DNA of 64,000 nt. Source: Neofusicoccum parvum (taxonomy: Eukaryota; Ascomycota; Dothideomycetes; Botryosphaeriales; Botryosphaeriaceae). The DNA is taken from assembly GCA_020912385.1 (NCBI GenBank), contig CP087210.1:558001-622000 (forward strand), in the 5' to 3' direction. Shown one piece after another: positions 1-12,390 of the stretch (position 1 is its first letter; every line of letters starts with the position of its first letter). Under the pieces are notes generated by a model. That model searched no databases. It was not told where the DNA came from and was given only the letters and a program-made list of their open reading frames with translations. The translations under genes were made by a program, and so were the position numbers.

Positions 1-3000
1 TCCTAACTCACGGCCCGCCGCATGTTTGTACTGGTATATTCAGGCACTGTCGTTCTGATGATACGTGTACAAGGTAAGCGCGAGACCTACTCAACATGGC
101 AGAACCATCTGGTCCATTTGGACTATTAAGGACCATGTGGAAGTAGGCGTACTATTCAAATGATACTATTTGCAGTCCATTTCAATAGTATGAGGCCTTC
201 TGGGTTGAGAAAAGACTTACAGCAACACAACGCCCACATCATTCATCGCGGAAAACCCCCATCTGATTGCAACGGCTTCATTACTCGAAACTCGCCGAAC
301 AAGCCCCATAAGTCACTGCACTGGTTTCCGATTGAATGCACTACCTGTGAGTGAGTCCCAACGTCCTGTCAGACCAGCGTAGCAGCTCAGGGTCCTCCAA
401 TCACGATCGGCGACTAGGGGGGAAAAGAGTTATTCCCTATAGAAGTCATAACATATCTCATAGGTACATCACAACGCGATACAAATAGTCAAGTATCCGC
501 AAAGGTAAAGTAGAGTATTAGAAAACTACTAAGACTTTTCTTTCCGGACACCATCCCTCCGCCTCAGCTCTCGGGAAAAGACGAAGGGTTCGAGTACAAG
601 GGCACTGCACCATTCGAAAGAAAGCTTTGGAACACCCGACACTTTTCTATCTGAACGCCCTCTACTCTCTATTGTCTCGACATTCTGACAGCCTCCGATG
701 CTAGCAACATAGATGAGCCGGCATTTCATTCGAGCGGAGCTGGAACGCGAAACACCACACCAGTATCAGCTCTGGTTGCTATTACAGAGCTCCTTCTCGG
801 ATTCTGTCATCCAAGTCTGACTTTATGATTCTCCGACAAAGCCTTGTGTGTCAAGGGGACGTTGGACCTCAACCACGGCAGGAGGCTGCGCGTGGTATGT
901 CAACTCCAATCGTGCATGACCGGTAGAAGGGGTGAATGAACGGGTCGGAGCCACGGTCACTGGAGTAAGTAAGATCGAGATATATATCCGTCGAGGTTTT
1001 TCTTGAATTAGGATCTTAGCCATAACGTTGCAGTCGAGCTTTGTAGTGCTAAATTGAAGGTTTCGTAGCTTTATTGTGGCAAAGTGCATCTAAGTACACT
1101 CTATAGAGACTTTGGTTCAGGTTGAACGAGGCTATCGTAGAAGGGGATGGGTCATACTGTCGTCGGTCTCGAGAGAATAAGTGCCATTGTTGTCGTACTT
1201 GCCTACATCTGGCATGCGGTCATAAGTAGCGCGTGATGAACGGCGATGGAATATCTTGGTGGGAGAACATCATGTTCTCCCTTTGAGGATGTATGTGCAG
1301 CACCGGAGAGGATGAATTGCATGTCACAGAAGACAACTTGGAGAGTTCTTCCTCACACTCCGGTAGACAATTGATGCCGGAACAGCTTTCCAATGCAAAA
1401 CAGATCAATCCATTCCCTTACGCAATGCCTCTGACAACCTGAAAATCACAATCACCACGTTCGTATGTCTATCTACACAACCAGGGGCAAAACCTCGAAT
1501 TCGTCTATGATGCTATGGCGCCGCATCTTCATTGTCTGTCCTCGGACAAAAGAACCCCAATATTGAAGGGATCAGGGATGATACAATGATAGGCCCCGTA
1601 TTTCTCCCTCAAGCTGTTCCGCACGCTGCAGGGACACGAAGCAAGGCACAGCGCCAAAGGCACAGACATCACACTTGGCAAAGAGGAGTGGCCGAAACGG
1701 TACACACGGAGATAATGAACAACAACGTCCCGCGGAAGGGAGCGTCGATCCGCGGATTTAGCTGGCGGTGAGCGCGGTAGCGACGCAGGGAAGAGCGTCT
1801 CGTGGCGGCCGGCGGTCAGTCTTGCAGATGTGTGATTCAGGTTGTGGCCTCATTCCACCGGTCGGCAACCCACATACACATCAAACACGGGGTGGTGGGC
1901 GTTGGATGTCGTAACCGCCGGCGGGCGCTCCGGTAAGACAGGCATCGCAGATTGTTTCCTTTTCCCGAAACGTTTTTTTGTGTGGAGGGATGGGCGGGGA
2001 GGACCTTTGTGCTGCGGGCGACGCATGTTTGCAACATGTGGCCAGCGGCGGCGTGTGCCTTGGCTTGGCTTTTTGGCGCGGGCTGTGTCAGTCAAGTCAG
2101 ACACAATTCGCAAAGCAAGCTCGGTTCCGTGGCTGCGGTTTCCGGGGCCCTTTTGCTCTGAGCGCTGACGCTGGTTCAGCTGCAATGCGAACTGCTTTAG
2201 GCATTGACATGCAACGGCGCGGGAGCTCGTATAGTCCGCCCTCCTGGGTCCGGACAACGTCCGCAGACTGGAATGGGCAAAACCGGCTGAGGGCAGAGCT
2301 AATCAAAGTCAGAATGCTGTAGATCTGGCGCAGGCCAATCATCCCAGTCAGACTCGCTGCTTCGGTCAGAGTGTCGTGCACTTGGTCAGTGGGAGAGTGA
2401 TTTATTGAGGTAGTCCGATGCCCGCCTCCGGCCTTTGACGCTCAGGTATCACCGTGGGGCCTGACATATGCTGTACCACGCCAGCTGTCTGTGCCACTGC
2501 CACTTCCCCATCCACACCCCAACGTCCATTCTTTCCCCAAGCGTCGACACGCGCTGCCAGCCGAAGCCCGCCATGTAAGGTTCAGTCGAATCATGCTTCC
2601 AGAAGGCGGAGGAGCCGGCGGTGGGCTCGTATGCTCATACACTCGCGCCTCGTGACCCACATGCACGCGCAGACGATGGAGGAAAATATTCAGCTGATGC
2701 AAGGGAGAGACCATCAAGCCATGTGTCAGGGGGCGTAGACGCCCGGCGGTTGGAAGAGCTCACCGCGTCTTTCGAGGAACCTCGGACGCGGACAGAAGGA
2801 GATGGCGCGTCGTGGCTGTTCGCGGCGTGGAAAAAGCAAAGGAACGATTGATTGACGAGAAGACGGCGGCAACAACGGTCAGATGGTTGACGACGATGAA
2901 AGAAGAAGCGGAGGCTCGAGCTTGCCGTGCGTTGACGCCAAAGTCTATCGGCCATTGCGTCATGCCGCCGCCCTGAACATCAGGCAGGAGCTTCCGAGCA

Positions 3001-3962
3001 ATCGAGCGGCCATCCGTCCTCTCTCTCGAACCTGAAACGCGGATGCAGGAGAACACGCGCCTTCCGAACGCCCGTTTAGAAATTGGAAATTTTTGTTGGG
3101 CCCTGGCAACAAAACGAAAAAGGAGCCGCCTGGCTTCAGAAAAACTCATCGGCTCGGCCGAAGAGCTTTGGCGTGAAGAAACACGCACGCCCGCGCCAGC
3201 GAGTCATGATTTATGGACCGCGTGTAGGGCGAGGCGGCCTCCTTGCAGTCGCTGGCCACGCTGCTGCCGCTGCCGCCGTCGTCCTGGGTTGCGAGGCTGT
3301 GGTGGAATGCGGGCGCTGCACCTGGATGAGCAAGCGCGGTGGCAGCGGCGCAAGGGGCTGATGTCATGGCCGCGGTGCTGCTGACTCTGCCGCAACGCGC
3401 CTTAGCTAACGGGCCGCCGCGTGCGCGAACAAGCCTCCAGACCACGAGTCAAGCTTCGCATGAGGCTGCCCTGCTCGTCAGTTCATGATCCGACGACCTC
3501 GACGACCGCTACCCGACGTCCACGTCGGCCAGTCCGCACGCACGGCGCAGGCTGGCCGAGTCGCGCCGTGCTCTGCGGCCGGAATGCACGATGGCCCAGG
3601 GGCCGGGTCTTCGCCGCAATCGCGCCCCAACTGCCCTGCGTGGTCGGCCGCCGCCTTCCAGAGCCGAGACGGCAGCCATTTGCCGTCGCGCGCGCACCGC
3701 CGACGCGCCACTGCTTCCGTCGGTCCTAGCGATATCCCCGCTGGCGATCCTGGCGGCAGAGCGGGCCCTGCTTGACGGACTTAGGTCATTGCTTTGTAAA
3801 AGGCCACACGCCGTTTTCCCCTCGCGCGCAACTGACTCTTAATCTGCGATGTCGCTATGCGCCAGGCGTAAGTAAAAGCGCATTGCACGTCGTCTGCCGG
3901 TGCGCGAAGAGCTCGTGAGACTGCCGACCGTTTTCTCACGCCGCACGCTAGCGCATCCTTCC
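1..3962. other. Left-end region without a supportable gene
   Basis: No open frame here looks like a protein: all are short, overlap one another and lack recognisable domains. The first 1.5 kb looks lower in GC than the rest, judged by eye. From about 2.4 kb onward the sequence becomes GC-rich. The last several hundred bases presumably hold the promoter and leader of the transporter gene that starts at 3963. A degraded gene or repeat in the first 2 kb cannot be excluded without a database search. Confidence 0.5.
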
Positions 3963-6765
3963 ATGATGTCACGGGCAGCATCTTCCTCTGCGAGCAGCAG
4001 CGGCAGCAGCACCTCCCACTCCCAGCTACCTGCAGACGGATCCACTGGAAAGAGCGTCAGCGGGACCGTGCCGGGCGACGATGAGAAGCAGCTGGGGCTG
4101 GACGGGGTGGACGGGGCGGATGCGACCAGGGCCAGGACGTTTGAGCCGATAAAGGGAGAGGACGACGACGACGCCGCTACCGCACACGAGGGCCGACCGC
4201 AGAGCCGGAGCCTGCACACCGTACAATCGCATCGATCATATGCCGCCGGGGATGGCTACACACGCTGGGATGAGGAGGAGCCCGCCGCGCCCTGCGAGGC
4301 CTTCGAAGTCACATGGGACACGCTGCCGGACTCAGAGGCCTCGCACGCCGTCCGGAATCCTCGCATCATGAGCACCGCGCGGCGGTGGCTCATCGTCGTT
4401 ATCGTGTCGGCCAGCTCGCTCTGTGTGTAAGTGCGCTGTTGTCGAATCTGTGTTGCCTGAGCGGACGACGCTCCAAAAATAATTCCTCCTTTTCCTCGAG
4501 ATCAGAGATGGTGTATGGTCGGATTTTGGGCTAATCAGGGAATTTCAGGACATGCGCGTCGTCCATTTACACCAGCACCTACGGCCAGATTCTTCCCGAG
4601 TTCCACAGCTCAAGAATTGTGGCTACGCTAGGCCTGTCTCTCTTCGTCGCGGGCCTGGGATGCGGGCCTATGATCCTTAGCCCCTTATCTGAAGTACGTG
4701 TGACGGGCGTGCTGACCGCGTGCATCTGCACCTTGTGCTGGCTTCGATTGCTAATGGCTGGCTAGTTCTACGGCCGCCGGCCTATCTATATCGTTTCCTA
4801 CAGCTTCTTTTTCATTTGGCTGATCCCCTGCGCCGTAGCGCAAAACATGGCGACGACGCTCGTGGCCCGATTCCTCGATGGCCTCGCCGGATCGGCTTTC
4901 CTGAGCGTGGCCGGTGGAACGGTGGGCGACTGCTTCGCGAGGCACGAGCTCTCAGCCCCAATGATGATTTACACGGCGTCGCCGTTCATTGGGTAAGCTT
5001 CTTCCCCCAGACCCTTAAAATATCTCCTATGATCTGCAAGCTTGGGTTTCTTGATCGACCGCGTGGCTGTCCACGCGATCCACTCCACGCCTTCAGATTC
5101 TCTGGAAATGCCGGAAAAGCACAGCGATCGCGGCCTACAAGACTGCAGCCGCATCGCTTACTGCATAAGCAGGGCAAGGTCAGGGGGCTCATAAGGCACG
5201 GCCATCTGCCAGTTGTCAGAGGTTCAGCCAGCCCGTCAGAACTCAGCCGGCTCACCGGCGCGGAAGCCACGAAGGAGTGCATGGTGGCGTTGGAAGCCCT
5301 TTTGCTAATGCGCCTAATCACCAGGCCCGAAGTCGGTCCCTTGGTCGGAGGCTTCATCAACCAGCACGCCAGCTGGCGATGGACGTTCTACGTGATGCTG
5401 ATCTGGGCCGGAGCGCAGCTCGCGCTCATTGTCTTCCTCGTTCCCGAGACGTACCACCCCGTGCTGCTCCGCCGCAAAGCCCAGAAGCTGCGGACGGAGA
5501 CGGGCAACGAGGCTTGGAAGGCGCCCATCGAGAAGTTGGACAAGTCCGTTAGTCAAACGCTGCTCTGGTCCTGCGTCCGGCCTTTCCAGCTGCTCGTATT
5601 CGAGCCGATGGTGAGGAAGCTCCCTGTGTCTCCCCAAATGAACGGGTGGGGAAAACTAACTCCACGAATGACAGTGTCTCAATCTATGCATCCTGTCCTC
5701 GATCCTGCTAGGCATACTGTATCTCTTCTTCGGGGCTTTTCCCCTGGTCTTCCAGAACAACCACGGCTTCACGCTCTCGCAGGTGGGCTTGGCTTTCCTG
5801 GGGTTGTTTGTGGGCATGGTTCTGGGCATCAGTACGGACCCGCTGTGGCGGAAGAATTACGCACGGCTCGTGCAGAGGCGGGAGGCACAAGGGGGCGAGC
5901 CTGGCGGATCGGAGCCGGAGTATCGATTGCCGCCAACGATTGTGGGCGCCGTAATCGTGCCAATCGCCATGTTTGGTAGGTTGCGAGAGGCGGCTGTTTT
6001 GCCGTGTTTGGCCGGTGCTGACCGTGACGTCGATAGGGTTCGGCTGGACGACGTACTCGAGCGTAAGTGGGCCATTACAGATTCGCCGTGGCGGCGGGGC
6101 ACATATGAGGAGAAGCACTGCTAACCCGGACCCTGCAGGTCCACTGGATAGGTACAGCGCTCGCTCGTATTCATGGGAAGGGGAAGCTGATCACTTGCAG
6201 TTCCAATAATCTTCTCGACTCTGTTCGGCATCGGGTAAGACAGGCCATCGTCAGCAGAGCGTGGGATGACGACACGATTGTGCTGATATGGTCCCAGAGT
6301 CATCTGTGTCTACTCAGGGGTATTCACGTTCCTCGTGGACTGTGTAAGTGCGCCGGTCCGGGGCGGGGCGCGGGAGGGCGACGCTGACGGCACAGTACCC
6401 ATTGTATGCGGCCAGTGCGCTGGCGGCAAACAGCTTCGCTCGGTCGAGCTTCGCGGCGGCGTTCCCGCTGTTCGGGGTGCAAATGTACAACCGTAAGTGC
6501 GCGCTGAGACAAGCAGGATGATGTCGACAGGGCGAAAGAGCGGTCACTGACGTAAGCACGCGCTCCTCAACAGGCTTGGGCTACCAGTGGGCAACGTCGC
6601 TGCTGGCCTTCTTGGCCCTCGCCATGGCACCGTAAGACGCTTTGCATGAACCCGCCAGGGCGGTCGTGGAGTCGGCTAACATGCTGTGCTTGGGGCAGGT
6701 TTCCTTACTTTTTCTATCGGTACGGCAAGAGGCTCAGGGGCAAGAGTCGCTTTGCATCAGCGTAG
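3963..6765 (+). CDS. MFS transporter, DHA1 / polyamine-transporter-like, 12 exons
   Basis: Plasma-membrane proton antiporter of the major facilitator superfamily, probably a drug or polyamine exporter; the substrate is inferred only from family resemblance. Exons: 3963-4426, 4549-4693, 4766-4992, 5325-5610, 5675-5975, 6037-6062, 6139-6151, 6201-6234, 6298-6343, 6396-6492, 6574-6631 and 6699-6765, giving 587 residues. The frame closes through all eleven GT-AG introns. After about 130 hydrophilic, Ser-rich residues come membrane helices with family signatures: SSIYTSTYGQILPEF, FYGRRPIYIVSYSFF, FLDGLAGSAFLSVAGG, GPEVGPLVGGFI then WRWTFYVMLIW, and near the end YPLYAASALAANSF. The start is the first of two adjacent ATGs. 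The fourth exon is preceded by an unusually long 332-bp intron, and one exon is only 13 bp. The last six introns are the least certain. I see no linked biosynthetic gene. Confidence 0.88.
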
Positions 6766-8456
6766 GCTGCATTGGGCGGCGCAGGCATTGGGAGGGGTGC
6801 AGGGCGAGCGTCAGCAGCAGCGCTGGGAGAGCGCGCGGTGGAGCTGGACGAGCAGCTGCTTGGCTCGCGGCTATATATAGTGGGGGTCGCACAGCAGGTG
6901 CAGAGCGAGGTGCATATTCCGCAATCCAATACCTCTGGCTCGCCCCAAGGCTTTCGTCTCGTTTCTTCCCCACGTGACACAACGCGCCCGCACGCGTTTG
7001 CAGGGGCCGAGGTGTGGCAGGCGACGCGACGGCGGACACACATCGTGTTGGCGGTGCGACGGCGAGAGAGAGCCGCGGCGAACCAGGGCGCCGCCTGCCG
7101 CGCGACACCGACGGGCGCTAGCGCCGAGAACGTGGCCGCGGCCGGGGCCCGGGGCTCAGGGCGGGCGGGCGGGCAGCGTGCGCGAGGCCCAGCGCGGGCG
7201 GGGGTGCGCGCGAGATGGAGCACCTGGGCGGGCGGCGATAGTCGAGGTGGGGGGCGCAGCGGAGCGAGGCAAAAGCAAGCGGGCGGCGGCGGGCGCGGCG
7301 GGCAGCGCGCAGGGGGGCTGGCGGCCAGCCCCGGGGGCAGGCGAGGCCGCGAGCGGCAACAGGGCCGCGGGTGCGTCGCTGGCTGCTGCTGGTCGTCGTC
7401 GGGCAAACGGTGTCTCGCGGCGGGGAGGTGAAGGCTGGTCGTGATCGGCTCGGCAAAACGGGCGGTCCCAGGCGCGCGGGCGCTGGCAGCTGCTCACGCT
7501 GGCCTGCCTGGCGCGGGCGGCAGCGGGGGCGGCCGAGTCAGCGCGAGGCACACGACGTGCTGGGCTGGGCGCGAGCGAAGAAACCGAACATCGCCGCCGC
7601 TGTCGCAACCGCACGCAGCCTGCCCGCCTCCTCCACGCTCCACGGCCCTGGACTCGCCGCCCGCCGCCGCTGGATCGCTCGCCCGCTTCACCGCACTTCG
7701 CAGCCCGCAGCCCGCAGCACGCAGCCAGACCGCGCGCCCCTCCGCACGCCGGAGCTGCAGCAGCCCGCTTCGTACCAAGGCAGCTCGAGTCCCACGGCAG
7801 CTGGCGCCTGCATCGGCCAATTCCAATCGCCTTGTCCAGCCGCCCAGCTGCGTGTACCTGCCTGTCTGTCCCCAGAGCGCCCCAGCCCAGCCCACGCGCC
7901 TGCGCCCACCGAGCACACAGCACGCTGCCTGAGCCTGAGCGCCGCCGCCAGCATGCGCGCCGCCAACGAGTCCTGAGCGCCCACAAACATGACCGCGAGC
8001 GCCCCAACGCTATCCCCTCGATCTCTGCATGGACCCCGGCCTTGTGCTACCCACGCTCTGTCCCATTCCTGCGTCCCGGATTGACCGCACCCGCCCCCTC
8101 CCTGGTCCAGCTCAAACGCGATTGGAAGCCCTCGGCACCCGTCCAGCTGGGAACGCACGCCGCAGCACGCACAGGCTGGAGCTGAAGCCGAGTGGTGGCA
8201 CTGCAGCTCACGCTTGCGAGTGCTTAGGGCACGCGTGATCGAATATTCGAAACACCCAACTGGGACGTCGCCAGCCGCGAGCCCCCGTGCAGATTGGTCG
8301 AGCCGCTGCGCTGGGAGGGGCCGCCGAGCGCAACATTGGCGGATAGGCGCAGCATAAACGTGCGTCTACGGCAGCGGCAGCTTCGAACCAAACATCCGTG
8401 CCTTGGAGGGTGGGCTGCCGACTGGGCCGCCGCGTACCTTTGCGGGAAGGGATATT
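6766..8456. other. GC-rich intergenic region, promoter/leader of acuK
   Basis: This 1.7-kb gap lies between two genes on the plus strand. It is very GC-rich, so long frames run through it on both strands (up to 283 codons). They overlap each other, are Ala/Arg/Pro-rich and show no domain, so I treat them as composition artefacts. It should contain the acuK promoter and 5' UTR. A tandem heptamer at 7699-7726 is listed separately. Confidence 0.6.
7699..7726. repeat. Tandem heptamer CGCAGCN, 4 copies
   Basis: Four consecutive 7-bp units read CGCAGCC, CGCAGCC, CGCAGCA and CGCAGCC, upstream of the acuK start. The same heptamer recurs in tandem at 14187 and 17207. Confidence 0.85.
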
Positions 8457-10839
8457 ATGACCACCCCAGACGCCGAAGATGCATCTCCCTCACCGGAATA
8501 CAGCGGTGATCAGGACGGGAGCGAAATGGCCGACCAGAAGGACCAGCGCGCCTCGAGCGACGCCCCGCAGTCTGCCTCCAACAGCAACAACAGCACCACC
8601 CCCCAGGCCAGCGCGAAGCCTAATGCCAAAGACCCTCTGCGCCCGCGTCGCAAGAAGGCCCGGAGAGCTTGCTTTGCCTGCCAGCGCGCCCACCTTACGT
8701 GCGGTAAGTTGGACCGTCGTCCCGAATTCTCCGCCGCGTGGGGAGTGGCAAACACGCCTGCACCCTGCCGGCCTGTCTCAGCATGATACTGACAGCTCTC
8801 TTCAGGCGACGAACGGCCCTGTCAACGCTGCATAAAGCGCGGCCTTCAGGATGCCTGTCACGATGGCGTTCGCAAGAAGGCCAAGTACCTTCACGATGCG
8901 CCGCCCGAAGCTCTCATGCCTGGTGTTGGTGGTCACTACCCCCATCTCTCCAACGCCTGCCAGCCTGGCGCCGCATCCGTGCCCAACAGCGCGCCCGCCA
9001 TGGGTCAGCCGAATAATTTCTATCCGCAGGCGCAGCAAGCCAACTACAACGTCTATCCGAACTCCAGCCAGGGGCAGATGCCGCCACCAATGCAAGAAGC
9101 CTCGGCGATGAATTCCTTTAACAACCAACAATCGCCGATTTCGCCCCAATACAACCAGAACAACCAACAAACCTCCCCGGTCCAGAGCATGGGCAGCATC
9201 CAGCAGAACCAGCCGTCGAACCACTCGGGAATGCAGGATTTTGGAGGCATCCCCTTCGACCCCAGCGACCCTGCATTATTCAATTTCGACCTCGCAAGCC
9301 TCAACTTTGGCAACCACTATGGAGCGCTTGAGTTTGGCATGCTGGGCCACATGTCCTCGGGCGCCGCCGAAACGCCACCGGAGAATAACAACATAATAAA
9401 CCCTTTGAACCAAGCTGCCAACATTTACAACGGCCCCATGAGCACTGCATCAGGATCTTCAGAGAATCTCGGTCTCGCAGCCAGTGGCTTCGGCTTCAAT
9501 GAGGGAATCTCATCGACAGACTGGCAGCCACATTCAAGACATGGCAGCGCTGCTCAGATCCAGACGCCCAACAACACGCCAGCCGCTGGGAACTTGGATC
9601 ACCAGTTGCGCCAGCAGGAGAGTCAGAACGGCATGCCTCTTGCATATGCTGTCGGCGCCGGACCCGGCAGCTTGGCTAGTGCAAGCCCTGGATCCACCCT
9701 GAATGACGCTGGCCAGAACTTCGAGCCAGGCACAATGTCACCGGCATACTTTGCCAGCAACAACCAGCAGCAGCAGCAACAGCAACAAGAAGAACAAAGA
9801 CGGCAGCAACAAGTATACAACAGACAACAGCAAATGCAAAACCAAAGAGCTCAACAGCAGCAACAGCAGCAAGAAGCCGCCAACCGCAAGCGTCGTCGCG
9901 ATCCCAGCGAGATTTACGACTCGGTCACCAGCCCTTACCCGTACACGGACGGCTTCCACGGACTCATCGCACTCCTCAAACAGCGTTTCTCTATCACGAA
10001 GAGGTCGCGCATCGCAAAAGCGCTTGCATCCATCCGACCTTCTTTTATCGCTTGCACAAGCACGCTTAACACGGATGACCTTGTCTTCATGGAGAAGAGC
10101 TTCCAGCGTACGCTCTACCAGTACGAGGACTTCATTAATGCGCATGCCGTACCTACTATCATTTGTCGTCGGACTGGCCAGATCGCCGCCGTCAGTCAGG
10201 AGTTCAGCTTGCTCACAGGCTGGAAGAAGGACGTGCTACTTGGTTATGAGCCTAACCAGAACGTCAACACCGGTGGCTCAAGTGGGAGCGCCATGACATC
10301 TGGTGCAGCAACAGGTACTCGAGGAGTCAATACTCCTCGGGAGCAACAGCCCTCGAACGATAACCCTCGACCTGTGTATCTTGCTGAGCTGCTTGATGAC
10401 AACTCCGTGTGTCAGTTCTACGAAGACTTCGCAAAGCTGGCATTCGTAGCCCCGCGTGCGACAGCGACTCGCTCATGCAAGCTCATCCGCTACCGCACCA
10501 AAGAAGACCTCTCAGCCTTGGAAAACATGAACATCAAGTCTGAAGAGAGCGGCACCGGCATCAAGGACCACATCGGCCGGAACAAAGCTGGCTCAATATT
10601 CACGAATGGCAACACTGTTGTCAAGCTTGAGGGCGGCGCCGGCGTAGGAAGACCAGGCGATAAGGACGGATTGATCAATTGCATGTTCTGCTGGAGCGTC
10701 AAGAGAGATGTCTTCGAAGTACCAATGCTTATTGTCATGAATGTGAGTATACACTCCCCTTGTCTCATCTCTCATACTTCTGGCGTCGTTCATTTTTACT
10801 GACGGCCTTACCCGACAGTTCCTTCCGATTATGGAATAG
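8457..10839 (+). CDS. acuK: Zn2Cys6 transcription activator of gluconeogenesis, ERT1/acuK family
   Basis: Nuclear activator that in Aspergillus works with a partner regulator to switch on gluconeogenic genes on non-fermentable carbon. Exons 8457-8703, 8806-10742 and 10819-10839 give 734 residues; the last exon encodes only FLPIME. The binuclear zinc cluster has cysteines at 72, 75, 82, 88, 91 and 99, preceded by the basic stretch RPRRKKARR and followed by a basic linker and YLHD, the hallmark of the ERT1/acuK family. The middle is Asn/Gln-rich, with glutamine tracts around residues 400-440 next to a basic KRRR patch. Residues about 455-570 form the conserved C-terminal half, with a PAS-like stretch ([19 protein letters not shown], then LLTGW). 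The ATG gives the normal family N-terminus. Family assignment is firm; the exact orthologue (acuK versus acuM/ERT1) is less so. Confidence 0.9.
9764..9880 (+). repeat. CAG/CAA glutamine-codon tract in acuK
   Basis: Impure CAG/CAA repeats encode several runs of glutamine separated by Glu, Arg and Tyr, just before a basic KRKRRR patch. Such tracts vary in length between strains. The interruptions suggest it is not a pure, highly unstable microsatellite. Confidence 0.85.
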
Positions 10840-12375
10840 CCTCGAAGTTACCCCATACCAAGCCATCTCCACACTACGGGAGATATCGAAAGACTATCAT
10901 GACAATCCGCAACGACGGTCCTCGTTGACTCACATCTTTCCCCGGATGCTCACGAACACCCCGCAATGATCGATGCGATCACCCCGCACAGTATCCCTAA
11001 TTTCCCCGCAAACCTTCTCCGCGCTCTTCCGGGATTCTCTTCCTTTTCGCGTTCCGACTTTTCCCGGCTCGCCAGGTGGCTGGCTGGCCCGACCACTGTT
11101 GCGCGTCCTGCTTGATCGTCAAACAGCCTACACGCTGCGATCTTGCTACCCCTGTTGCTCATTACTGCTGTTTCTCATTGCCCGTTTGGCGCTTAAGAAG
11201 CTGACATACACGGAATATCACCGAGCCTACCCCGAATCCCTTGCTTTCAACAACTGAAGCAAGGGACATGCTTGGGCTTTGCGTCGGAGTTTGTGGCGTT
11301 TTCGAGCTTTTTGACTTCGTCTTGCTTTTTGCTTCCTTTGTTTTGTTTGGCTTAACTCTGCGAAGAACCAGGAAATCTATCTTCCTCGCAGCAGTCTGTA
11401 TTGGGTGGTAAAAGTCTTGTACCTGTGTCTCACTCTTTCCTTTTATTTTCTTCAGGACCAGTCACGGCTGGGACTCTGTTCTACTGCCAAGAGTTGAAAC
11501 AAACGCCTGACACCACGGCATGTTTCTTCTTAGCCTTTGGGCGAGATGGCTTTTCACGGTAACCAAGATTGATGTGATGAAGACCCTACGCCTCTATTTG
11601 TGCATACCCTATATTCCCCTCACACATTTCTCCACAACAATTTTTAATGGTTGGAAACCTGAGCTGGTTGGAGATTTGATGTGGGATGTACAATAAGGCG
11701 GAGAGAGTTTTTCTTCATGAGGAAAATAATTACCTGTCTTTGTTGTTGAATTTCGAAAGGAAACACAAAGCGAGAATAAGGGACGTTAGCAAACAAAGAT
11801 GGTTGCTATACACGGAGGTGGGTGGTTACGCATAGACAATTGTTTTGAAAGGAATACGATGCTTGCTGCTTTGCTATGTTGTCATTACGTACGATCCTCC
11901 GTGTATAAGCCTTGCAGCTGTTGTTGATCGGAGATCGTAGACTTCCTGAGACCGGGAATAATCGTGTCAGCAGGAGAATGACGGCGGGACCGGTCTTGGA
12001 CTCGAGCGTTTGTCATCGACCACCACCGATCACCATCGCGGTCCTCGCCCTCTCAGTCCTATCCTCTTCTCCCATCTCCCGTTACCCACCTAATCTCCTC
12101 CCTCGCCGGCCTTTCCTCGATCCATCCCTTCCCCTCTCCCTCACGCGGCAAACCGGTTCGGCGGACCGCCGTCCTTGACCGCTCAACGCCGCACTGTTGC
12201 TAATGTTACCTCAACCCACCCCAGCCTCCAGCCAGCCTCATATCTCATCGCCTCCGCCACAAACGGACAAGGCAGCAAGACCACTGGCCAGCCCACGCAA
12301 CTCGCGTGTGACCAAGACCGGCGCGTGCATGTGTACTTCGTCGCTATTGTTTCGAAAAGCGTCGTGTGCGGTAGC

Positions 12376-12390
12376 GTGTGTGTGTGTGTG
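12376..12390. repeat. (GT)n microsatellite
   Basis: A short uninterrupted GT dinucleotide run in the gene-free region downstream of acuK. Confidence 0.8.

Noticed and set aside
7156..8007. 283-codon minus-strand frame and overlapping plus-strand frames upstream of acuK
   Set aside because: Extreme GC content leaves few stops in any frame. No domain, splice pattern or sensible composition.
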